A DNA stretch of 7,084 nt from an uncultured Clostridia bacterium (GCA_905235695.1 CAJOMW010000068.1:1-7084), one strand, 5' to 3'. Positions 1 to 4,488 are shown, counted from the stretch's first letter. Notes: generated by a model from the sequence alone, not told the origin. Translations and numbers: made by a program.

Positions 1-54
1 TGTTTTTTCTGTTTATCTCTTTTTCTCTTTTTTTCTCTTTTTCTGTTGCTCTGC
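1..54. other. Pyrimidine-rich tract, non-coding
   Basis: The top strand is almost purely T and C, with three near copies of a CTCTTTTT unit at about 17-42. No open frame with coding character crosses it. On the minus strand it is an A/G-rich tract lying downstream of the spoIIR terminator, so it could be the leader of a gene beyond the left edge, but nothing here decides that. Confidence 0.5.
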
Positions 55-65
55 TGAGCGCAAAT

Positions 66-138
66 AAGCCTTCCCCTCCGCAAAGCCAATCGGAGATTGG
101 CTCAGGAAGGTGGGCGGCGAAGCCGCTCGGATGAGGTG
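66..138. repeat. Palindromic dispersed intergenic repeat
   Basis: Three nested or adjacent palindromes are visible. The outer arms are CCTTCC (69-74) and GGAAGG (105-110). The inner arms are AGCCAATC (84-91) and GATTGGCT (95-102) with a 3-base loop. A second hairpin pairs GCGGC (114-118) with GCCGC (122-126) around a GAA loop. An alternative pairing, CTCCG (76-80) with CGGAG (91-95), competes with the inner stem. The order AAGCCTTCCCC, GGAAGGTGG, small hairpin, GGATGAGGTG resembles a repeat I recall as frequent between genes in gut Clostridia; that is recognition from memory, not a search. The remaining stretch 139-254 shows no gene. Confidence 0.6.
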
Positions 139-254
139 TAGGCGCAGATATAATCCTATTGTTCAACTTTGCCTAATGCGCCGCTTTTAATATTCTTTTC
201 CTGTTGCGCTTAGCAGTAAAACAGCAAATGAGTATCAAAAGCCGCGCCCAGCCA

Positions 255-272
255 ATTCTGCACTTTGCACTG
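255..272. repeat. Short heptad repeat beside spoIIR terminator
   Basis: Two and a half units with a period of seven bases (ATTCTGC at 255-261, ACTTTGC at 262-268, ACTG at 269-272) abut the spoIIR terminator hairpin. On the minus strand the units read GCAAAGT and GCAGAAT. With so few units the call depends on the parallel arrangement at 1103-1144 and 2823-2843. Confidence 0.4.
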
Positions 273-273
273 A

Positions 274-296
274 AAAAAATCACTTCGTGATTTTTT
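274..296 (-). terminator. Rho-independent-like terminator overlapping the spoIIR stop
   Basis: A perfect 10-bp stem pairs AAAAAATCAC (274-283) with GTGATTTTTT (287-296) around the loop TTC. On the minus strand the 3' arm runs straight into TTTTTTTCA, giving the U-rich end of an intrinsic terminator, though the stem is AT-rich. The last codons and the TGA stop of spoIIR (280-282) lie within the hairpin. Because both arms carry A/T runs it may work in both directions. Confidence 0.65.
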
Positions 297-945
297 CAAC
301 CCCCTTCTTCAGCGCTTCCCAGAGCGCAAACCGCACCTCTGTTTTGCCTCCGTCTGCTTCAAGAAGTCCGTTCACCTGCTCCTCGGTAAACCCATAGCTG
401 AGAAAAGTCTCACGGTCGGCGTAAACGTCGTTCGTCGCGGCGGAGACGCATAGGGGCGGATACAGTACACACCACCAGTTTTTGCCCTCGGCTTTGCCGA
501 TGTTTATTCTGAGCGAGTAGTATTCCCCGGCAGGAAAGGTAAATTCGCCGTAGCGTCGAACGGGGTAGCTCTCTTTTCCGAATACGGCGCTCACCTCGTA
601 GTCACTGCCGTTTTTTTCGAGCGACGCTCTTGCCGCCTCCTCGAGAAGTGGGAGACTTCCCTCAACCGCCGCTTTCGCTTCGTCCATGGTCATGCTGTCT
701 CCGAGAATGCCGGCGGCAACTCCTATTATGTCGTTCCTTACCGCCAACTTTAAATTCTGATCGTACTCGCTGTCCGAGTTTGCTATAACGTGCAGGCGCA
801 CCGTGCTGTCGTATACGTTCACCGTCTTTTCACTTGCCATCGGAACGGCAAAGCTCACCGCATACAGCACGACAAAAGCTATCGCCGCACTAACGACTGC
901 GGCACAAATGCACTTCTTTATTATCCGCTTTGTTCTTGTCTTCAT
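280..945 (-). CDS. spoIIR: Stage II sporulation protein R (SpoIIR)
   Basis: SpoIIR is the forespore-made signal protein that crosses into the intermembrane space and triggers the protease SpoIIGA to process pro-sigma-E in the mother cell; this role is known from Bacillus. The 221-residue product shows a basic N-terminus, one hydrophobic segment at about residues 13-35 (signal or anchor), the family hallmark RLHVIANSDSEYDQ at 50-63, and GKNWWCVLYPPLC at 154-166. Length is normal for the family. The frame is open upstream to 1086, but I chose the ATG at 945 because a strong GGAGGT Shine-Dalgarno sequence lies seven bases ahead and the signal segment then starts in the right place. Upstream are a sigma-F-like promoter and a hairpin covering the Shine-Dalgarno sequence; the 3' end overlaps a terminator. 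It follows three minus-strand genes at a 210-base distance and is probably transcribed separately. Confidence 0.95.
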   Translation of the reverse strand: MKTRTKRIIKKCICAAVVSAAIAFVVLYAVSFAVPMASEKTVNVYDSTVRLHVIANSDSEYDQNLKLAVRNDIIGVAAGILGDSMTMDEAKAAVEGSLPLLEEAARASLEKNGSDYEVSAVFGKESYPVRRYGEFTFPAGEYYSLRINIGKAEGKNWWCVLYPPLCVSAATNDVYADRETFLSYGFTEEQVNGLLEADGGKTEVRFALWEALKKGVEKITK

Positions 946-948
946 CAA

Positions 949-990
949 AATGACCTCCGAAAAAGTAAAAATCTTTCTTTTGAGGTCATT
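949..990 (-). promoter_or_regulatory. Hairpin covering the spoIIR Shine-Dalgarno sequence
   Basis: On the minus strand AATGACCTC (990-982) is the exact complement of GAGGTCATT (957-949), which contains most of the spoIIR GGAGGT ribosome binding site. A further five pairs (981-977 with 965-961) continue the stem beyond a 3-base bulge, leaving an 11-base loop. In a transcript containing both arms the ribosome binding site would be paired. The 5' arm overlaps the end of the sigma-F-like -10 box, so a transcript started there would lack it. The complementarity is seen directly; the regulatory effect is inferred. Confidence 0.5.
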
Positions 991-1016
991 ATTGACAACA
1001 GCGCCTGCTTTTATGC
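988..1016 (-). promoter_or_regulatory. Candidate sigma-F promoter of spoIIR
   Basis: Reading the minus strand, GCATA (1016-1012) is followed after exactly 15 bases by GTCAATAAT (996-988). This fits the sigma-F consensus as known from Bacillus subtilis (GYATA, 15-base spacer, GGNNANANT) with a single mismatch, in the second base of the -10. Transcription would begin near 981, giving a leader of about 36 bases. B. subtilis spoIIR is transcribed by sigma-F, which supports the assignment. The -35 sits in the loop and arm of a small hairpin (1006-1012 with 1018-1024). Confidence 0.55.
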
Positions 1017-1076
1017 AAAAAGCAAAAATATGCACCGGCTTTCTTCCTGCTTTTGCAAAAACCCTCTCAATTATTT

Positions 1077-1095
1077 GAAAATCCAACGGATTTTC
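1077..1095. repeat. Perfect three-base-loop hairpin
   Basis: GAAAATCC (1077-1084) pairs with GGATTTTC (1088-1095) around the loop AAC. It lies between the SanA/YdcF-like gene and spoIIR, next to the heptad repeat. On the minus strand it is followed by AAATAATTG rather than a T run, so it is at best a weak terminator for the upstream operon. Confidence 0.6.
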
Positions 1096-1102
1096 TTCCG
1101 CA

Positions 1103-1144
1103 ATTCTTCATTATTCATTCTTCAGTATTCACTATTCACTATTC
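1103..1144. repeat. Seven-base tandem repeat, six units
   Basis: Six consecutive seven-base units follow the pattern A(T/C/G)T(C/A)TTC: ATTCTTC, ATTATTC, ATTCTTC, AGTATTC, ACTATTC, ACTATTC. A partial seventh unit starts at 1145. On the minus strand the unit reads GAATAGT or GAAGAAT. It begins about 12 bases beyond the SanA/YdcF-like stop codon and is non-coding. Confidence 0.8.
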
Positions 1145-1155
1145 ACTTTTTCGCC

Positions 1156-1827
1156 TCACCCTGCCGTGACGCCGCCGACGTTTGAGCTTATGGGTATCTC
1201 ATCTCCGAGATATGTCGGCGTTGGCTTGAAGATACAGCTGAAAAAGTCCTTTATCCTCGCCGCCGCTTCGCGCACGTCCCGCATCCTCTGCCCGGTGTAC
1301 GTAACTCTGTAAGAATCGACGCCGCAGGCATCGAGACCGAGCTTTTCCGCAATATATACGGCGCGGTACAGGTGATATTTCTGCGTAACTATTATGGGAC
1401 GCTCGACTCTGAATATCGCCTTTGCCCTGTACATCGTTTCGTAGGTGGAAAAGCCGGCGTGATCCATGAACACATCGTCGTCCGGCACACCTCTGTCCAT
1501 CGCATAATTCTTCATGGCGTTTACTTCGTCATAGTTTTTCTTTCCGTGGTCGCCGCTCATTATCATCTTGTCCGCCGCACCTGACATATACAGCTCTATC
1601 GCCTTATCGAGGCGGTCGCACAGCATACGGTTTGGCGTGCCGTCCGGCAGAAGTCCCGCGCCGAGTACGATTATGCAGTCGGCACCCTTCTCCGCCGCCT
1701 CCTCTTCGGACACTATGTTCCTGCCTCCGCCCATGACCACAGCAAGGTTTATAACGGCGGCAAAAATTACTGTGACTGCGGCAAAAAACGCGCACAACAG
1801 CAGCGCTCTTACGAGAAAACGTCTCAT
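1156..1827 (-). CDS. SanA/YdcF-like membrane-anchored DUF218 protein
   Basis: The product has 223 residues: an N-terminal membrane anchor at about residues 7-33, then a DUF218 domain over roughly 50-200. Family marks are the strand-turn ADCIIVLGAG at 49-58, SGDHG at 91-95, the acidic and Asn-bearing DEVNAMKNYA at 100-109, STYET at 127-131 and VTQKYHLYRA at 147-156. The order and the ending PTYLGDEIPI match the SanA/YdcF group, in which E. coli SanA affects the envelope barrier to vancomycin at high temperature. The biochemical activity of the family is not settled, so I give no reaction. The anchor suggests that the domain faces outside the membrane. The ATG at 1827 follows AAAGGG by seven bases. 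It lies 48 bases after the anti-sigma gene and is probably co-transcribed with it, hinting at an envelope role. Confidence 0.85.
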   Translation of the reverse strand: MRRFLVRALLLCAFFAAVTVIFAAVINLAVVMGGGRNIVSEEEAAEKGADCIIVLGAGLLPDGTPNRMLCDRLDKAIELYMSGAADKMIMSGDHGKKNYDEVNAMKNYAMDRGVPDDDVFMDHAGFSTYETMYRAKAIFRVERPIIVTQKYHLYRAVYIAEKLGLDACGVDSYRVTYTGQRMRDVREAAARIKDFFSCIFKPTPTYLGDEIPISSNVGGVTAG

Positions 1828-1875
1828 CTTATATCCCTTTCTTTAAAAGCGCATTACTCTTTCGGTTGAAATCCA

Positions 1876-2235
1876 TTATTTGTTTTTCCTGTTTTTGCCT
1901 ACGTTGCAGAAAATAAACGTAGCGGCTACCGCCGAGACAAAAGCCGCCACATAGACAAGGCGCTCTATCAGTATGCTCTTCTCCATGCGCTTTGCAATGA
2001 GGGCATAACCGTTTTCCGGTGCGTCAAAGCGGTTCTCCTCGTCCTCGGCGTTTTCTGCATTTTCTATCATGCGCTTTACCTCCGCATCCCTCGACTCGGA
2101 GCAAATAGCGTAATATTCGCGGCAGTCCTCACAGCGCTTGAGGTGACGGCGTATCAGCGATTCTGACATCTTGCTTGCGGTGCCGTCGAGATGGAGCGGC
2201 ACGAGATCCTTCACGACCTCACAGACTATACTCAT
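1876..2235 (-). CDS. zf-HC2 anti-sigma factor, single-pass membrane protein
   Basis: This 119-residue protein is the likely inhibitor of the sigma factor encoded just upstream. Its N-terminus carries the zinc-binding anti-sigma pattern: Cys5, then His31, Cys35 and Cys38 in HLKRCEDC. The stretch CEVVKDLVPLHLDGTAS matches the common clostridial form of the domain. An acidic linker (about 59-75) leads to one membrane segment at about 92-110. Only nine basic-rich residues (NVGKNRKNK) follow, so there is no external sensor domain. The gene overlaps the sigma gene by 17 bases and has a perfect AGGAGG nine bases ahead of its ATG, which points to coupled, balanced synthesis. In the family model, free sigma factor is released when the zinc domain lets go; what signal does this here cannot be read from the sequence. 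Confidence 0.88.
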   Translation of the reverse strand: MSIVCEVVKDLVPLHLDGTASKMSESLIRRHLKRCEDCREYYAICSESRDAEVKRMIENAENAEDEENRFDAPENGYALIAKRMEKSILIERLVYVAAFVSAVAATFIFCNVGKNRKNK

Positions 2236-2740
2236 TTTTCAGTTCCTCCTTGACCTTGTTTTTTGCTCTGAAATAGATTACTTTTGCGGAGTTTTCGCTT
2301 ATCCCCAGTGCCTCGCCCACCTGCTTGAACGACAGGTCGGCGTATATTCTGAGCACAATAACGTCCCTGTATTTTGACGGGAGCTTTTTTACCGTCTTCT
2401 GCACCGCCGCCTTCATTTCGCTTTTTATATATTCGGTTTCGGGATCGGTGTCGTTGCGGTCAAAGTACATATCGACGAGGTAATCTGCGCCGGCGTATGT
2501 ATAGTCGCGCCCGCTTTTTCTGAGGTATTTATAGTAACAGTGCTTTGCTATTGCCGCAAGCCATGTGAACATATCGCTCTTGCCGCTGAAGGAGCCGAAC
2601 GAGCGGAACGCCTGGAAAAAGGTCTCCTGCGTGAGGTCGGCGGCGGTGTCGTAGTCGCGGCACAATTTATGTAAGAAAGAAAAGACGCGCTTATAGTAAT
2701 CGTTATATATTTTGCTGTATACTTCGTCTTTCTGCGACAT
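2219..2740 (-). CDS. ECF-type RNA polymerase sigma factor
   Basis: The 173-residue product has the two-domain layout of ECF sigma factors, without regions 1 and 3. Region 2 spans about 11-76 and includes DLTQETFFQAF (35-45) and FTWLAAIAKHCYYKYLRK (58-75), which bind core polymerase and the -10 element. Region 4 spans about 112-166, with LPSKYRDVIVLRIYADLSFKQVGEAL leading into a helix-turn-helix at roughly 137-160 that reads the -35 element. Length is typical. The ATG at 2740 follows AAAGGTGG closely. The gene heads a minus-strand cluster with its overlapping anti-sigma factor and a SanA/YdcF-like protein, and is transcribed away from the fatty acid operon. It resembles the envelope-stress ECF groups of Firmicutes, but I cannot assign a numbered group. 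Confidence 0.92.
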   Translation of the reverse strand: MSQKDEVYSKIYNDYYKRVFSFLHKLCRDYDTAADLTQETFFQAFRSFGSFSGKSDMFTWLAAIAKHCYYKYLRKSGRDYTYAGADYLVDMYFDRNDTDPETEYIKSEMKAAVQKTVKKLPSKYRDVIVLRIYADLSFKQVGEALGISENSAKVIYFRAKNKVKEELKNEYSL

Positions 2741-2758
2741 TTTACACCACCTTTCTTT

Positions 2759-2870
2759 GAGTTAGGAGTGAAAGAAAAATCTTCGATTTTTCCCGGGAAG
2801 TTTTGCAAAGCAAAACTTCTTGGAGTTAGGAGTGAGGAGTTAAGGAAGATTTTTGCGAAGCAAAAATCTT
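2759..2870. repeat. Heptad repeats interleaved with three perfect hairpins
   Basis: Two blocks of seven-base units, GAGTTAG/GAGTGAA (2759-2772) and GAGTTAG/GAGTGAG/GAGTTAA (2823-2843), alternate with three hairpins that each have a 3-base loop. The hairpins are GAAAAATC (2774-2781) with 2785-2792, loop TTC; GAAGTTTTGC (2797-2806) with 2810-2819, loop AAA; and AAGATTTTTGC (2846-2856) with 2860-2870, loop GAA. The first two hairpins are joined by the palindrome TCCCGGGA. In the sigma-factor transcript this block would fold as a string of stems just ahead of the ribosome binding site. No coding frame uses it. Confidence 0.8.
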
Positions 2871-2888
2871 GTTTTTAAAAGTCAACAG

Positions 2889-2952
2889 GCCGGATTTGTC
2901 GGCTCGTGATTATTTTTTAACAAAAAATTGTAACCTTTTTGGAAAATCCGGC
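2889..2952. repeat. 9-bp inverted repeat around an AT-rich core
   Basis: GCCGGATTT (2889-2897) and AAATCCGGC (2944-2952) are exact complements separated by 46 mostly A/T bases. In the leader RNA of the sigma operon this would form a long-looped stem. The core contains TGTAACC (2929-2935), which resembles the -35 element of ECF sigma promoters on the plus strand, though no clear CGTC-type -10 follows at the expected distance. Confidence 0.45.
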
Positions 2953-2982
2953 ACTAACTTGTTAAAACTTTAATGATTTGCC

Positions 2983-3011
2983 TTGTTTTCGTTTTCTTTG
3001 TACATTATACC
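2983..3011 (+). promoter_or_regulatory. Weaker candidate promoter toward fabH
   Basis: TTGTTT (2983-2988) and TATACC (3006-3011) are separated by 17 bases on the plus strand. TTGCCT (2978-2983) with TACATT (3001-3006), also 17 apart, is an equally modest alternative. Either would overlap the minus-strand -10, and the transcript would pass through the GC-rich palindromes before fabH. Confidence 0.3.
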
Positions 3012-3012
3012 A
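3004..3012 (-). promoter_or_regulatory. Extended -10 promoter for the sigma operon
   Basis: The minus strand reads TGGTATAAT, a complete extended -10 for the housekeeping sigma factor (TGN followed by TATAAT). No good -35 stands at 17 bases, and TTGCAA at 3035-3030 is 20 bases away, but an extended -10 can act without one. Transcription from about 2997 would give the sigma operon a leader of roughly 255 bases containing the inverted repeat and the heptad/hairpin block. Confidence 0.5.
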
Positions 3013-3015
3013 TGA

Positions 3016-3120
3016 GCAAAAATGCTTGCTTGCAAGGGCATTTTGCGAAGCCGTCAATAACGCAGCGGTGCGAAGCGACAAGGCGGCAGCGCCGCCGAAA
3101 ATCCGCAAAGCAAGCCTTCC
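3016..3120. repeat. GC-rich palindromic block between direct repeats
   Basis: The block contains an imperfect hairpin (GCAAAAATGC at 3016-3025 with GCATTTTGC at 3038-3046, enclosing CTTGC/GCAAG) and a second one (GGCGGC at 3082-3087 with GCCGCC at 3091-3096), plus two GCGAAGC motifs at about 3044 and 3070. TCCGCAAAGC (3102-3111) and AAGCCTTCC (3112-3120) also occur, in the opposite order, in the repeat at 66-138. Near-identical 10-base direct repeats, ATTATACCAT (3004-3013) and ATAATACCAT (3128-3137), flank the block. It is non-coding. Confidence 0.5.
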
Positions 3121-3126
3121 TGCGTA

Positions 3127-3132
3127 TATAAT
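3127..3132 (+). promoter_or_regulatory. TATAAT -10 box ahead of fabH
   Basis: An exact TATAAT stands 44 bases before the fabH start codon, which would give a leader of about 37 bases. The region 17 bases upstream (about 3104-3109) does not resemble TTGACA, so the promoter would need an activator or is weak. I find no match to FapR or FabT operator patterns beside it. Confidence 0.45.
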
Positions 3133-3175
3133 ACCATAAAAGGCGTAATTTTGCAATATGTAAGGGAGCTTTTTA

Positions 3176-4135
3176 ATGAGCTTTAAAATAATCGGAACAG
3201 GAAAATACGTCCCCGAAAAGGTGGTCACCAACGACGACCTCGCAAAAATAGTTGAAACAAGCGACGAGTGGATAAAAAAGCGCGTCGGAGTTGACGAGCG
3301 CCATCTCAGCTCGGGAGAGACTACCTCACAAATGGCGTTTCAGGCGGCAAAGGCGGCTCTTGAAAATGCCGGCGTTTCCCCCGAAGAGCTCGATCTCATA
3401 ATAGTTTCCACCGTCAGCGGCGACACGATAACGCCCTCTATGTCCTGCAAGATACAGCAGATGCTCGGAGCCTCATGTAACTGCTACGACATAAATGCGG
3501 CTTGCGCGGCGTTTTTGTACCTGCTTGAAACGTCGGCCGGGCATTTTGCGCGCGGAAAGTGCAAAAAGGCGCTCGTTGTGGGCGCCGAAAGGCTGAGTGC
3601 GCTCGTTGACTGGAGCGACCGCTCGACCTGCGTCATATTCGGAGACGGCGCCGGTGCCGCAGTGCTCGAAGAAGGCGATTGTTACCTCGATTCCGTCTTT
3701 ACGGTAAAAGGCGGAGATTCCGTCATAAAAATACCCACTCACAAGGGAATATCCCCCTACTTTTTAGGCGAGCAGGAAAAGCCGTTTATCCACATGCAGG
3801 GACAGGAAACCTTTAAATATGCGGTAAATGCGCTGTGTACCGATATAAAAACAATAATGGACAGAAATTCTCTCACCATTGACGATATAGCGTATATAAT
3901 CCCTCATCAGGCAAACGTAAGGATCATAGATTTTGCCTCGAAAAAGCTGGATATACCGATAGAGAAGTTTGTTATAAACATGCAAAAATACGGCAACACT
4001 TCAAGTGCGAGCATACCGATAGCCCTCGATGAGCTTGGCCGCTCCGGAAAGCTGAAAAGCGGCGACCTTATAATAATGTGCGCCTTCGGCGGCGGACTTG
4101 CAAGCGGAGCAAATCTTATCAGGTGGGAAAAGTAA
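3176..4135 (+). CDS. fabH: 3-oxoacyl-ACP synthase III (KAS III, FabH)
   Basis: FabH starts fatty acid synthesis in the cytoplasm by condensing an acyl-CoA primer with malonyl-ACP. The 319-residue product is full length for the family. The catalytic triad is visible: Cys110 in DINAACAAF, His244 in IIPHQANVRI, and Asn274 in KYGNTSSASIP; the last two fall at the same numbers as in E. coli FabH (Cys112, His244, Asn274). The N-terminal GTGKYVPEKVVTNDDL and the C-terminal glycine-rich AFGGGLASGANLIRW are also typical. The ATG follows AAGGGAG by seven bases. As first gene of the plus-strand operon it sits 81 bases ahead of acpP and probably sets entry into the pathway. Whether it prefers acetyl-CoA or branched primers cannot be judged from sequence alone. 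Confidence 0.96.
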   Translation: MSFKIIGTGKYVPEKVVTNDDLAKIVETSDEWIKKRVGVDERHLSSGETTSQMAFQAAKAALENAGVSPEELDLIIVSTVSGDTITPSMSCKIQQMLGASCNCYDINAACAAFLYLLETSAGHFARGKCKKALVVGAERLSALVDWSDRSTCVIFGDGAGAAVLEEGDCYLDSVFTVKGGDSVIKIPTHKGISPYFLGEQEKPFIHMQGQETFKYAVNALCTDIKTIMDRNSLTIDDIAYIIPHQANVRIIDFASKKLDIPIEKFVINMQKYGNTSSASIPIALDELGRSGKLKSGDLIIMCAFGGGLASGANLIRWEK

Positions 4136-4216
4136 GATCTGCGCCCTCTTCACTGACTTTGGATGTTTCCGCTTTGCGGATTCAAATAAAAAATTATTCT
4201 AAAGGAGAAAATCACC

Positions 4217-4441
4217 ATGGACATCAAAACTCAAGTAATCGAAGCAGTAGCAGAACTCGTAAACAAGGACGTAAGCGAGATAAACGAAGACACAAGGTTT
4301 GCCGATCTCGGAATCGACTCTCTCGACATAACAGAGCTTGCAATGAACCTCGAAGAGGCATTTGACATCGAACTCAGCGTTGACGCCTCCATCGCAACGA
4401 TAGGCGACCTCGTAGAAAAGATCACAGAAGCAAAGAAGTAA
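4217..4441 (+). CDS. acpP: Acyl carrier protein
   Basis: ACP carries growing acyl chains as thioesters on a phosphopantetheine arm and is the shared substrate of all enzymes in this operon. The 74-residue acidic protein has the attachment serine, Ser35, in the family motif LGIDSLDITEL, followed by helix II and III sequences typical of bacterial ACP. Length and the absence of extra domains fit the fatty-acid type rather than a polyketide or D-alanyl carrier, and the gene context agrees. AAAGGAG lies nine bases before the ATG. A 10-bp hairpin encloses the stop codon and may protect the 3' end or reduce read-through into fabK. A small TCCGC/GCGGA hairpin (4168-4172 with 4176-4180) lies in the 81-base gap after fabH. 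Confidence 0.97.
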   Translation: MDIKTQVIEAVAELVNKDVSEINEDTRFADLGIDSLDITELAMNLEEAFDIELSVDASIATIGDLVEKITEAKK

Positions 4442-4459
4442 TTCTGCCGGAATTACTTC
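4435..4459 (+). terminator. Hairpin across the acpP stop codon, possible attenuator
   Basis: GAAGTAATTC (4435-4444) pairs perfectly with GAATTACTTC (4450-4459) around the 5-base loop TGCCG; the TAA stop (4439-4441) is in the 5' arm. The following bases AGTTAAATTTTCT are only moderately T-rich, so this is not a strong intrinsic terminator. It could partly terminate, or act as a 3' stabiliser after RNA cleavage, leaving more acpP than fabK message. Confidence 0.45.
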
Positions 4460-4488
4460 AGTTAAATTTTCTAAGTTATTGAAAGGAC

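Noticed and set aside
1006..1057. Overlapping TGCTTTT/AAAAGCA inverted repeats as a terminator before spoIIR
   Set aside because: On the minus strand neither stem is followed by a T run, and the arms can pair in more than one way; they may be an operator or chance A/T-rich palindromes.
946..1086. In-frame upstream extension of spoIIR to an ATG at 1086
   Set aside because: It would add 47 residues unlike the family ahead of the signal segment, has no ribosome binding site, and would bury the promoter-like and hairpin sequences. The ATG at 945 has a strong Shine-Dalgarno sequence.
790..1185. Plus-strand open frames opposite spoIIR and its leader
   Set aside because: They have no family features or ribosome binding site, and they run through the heptad repeat; they are antisense shadows of spoIIR.
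2759..2870. CRISPR-like array
   Set aside because: The repeated units are seven bases long with hairpins between them; there are no 25-40 base repeats with unique spacers and no cas genes.
2890..3175. FapR or FabT operator ahead of fabH
   Set aside because: I looked for TTAGTACC-type and TTTGA..TCAAA-type inverted repeats and found none in this interval.
2962..3231. Minus-strand open frame across the divergent region into fabH
   Set aside because: It starts inside fabH, covers both candidate promoters and palindromes, and has no recognisable domain or ribosome binding site.
4173..4200. Internal promoter before acpP (TTTGCG, 16 bases, TATTCT)
   Set aside because: Both boxes match the consensus poorly and the stretch is simply AT-rich leader; not enough to call a promoter.
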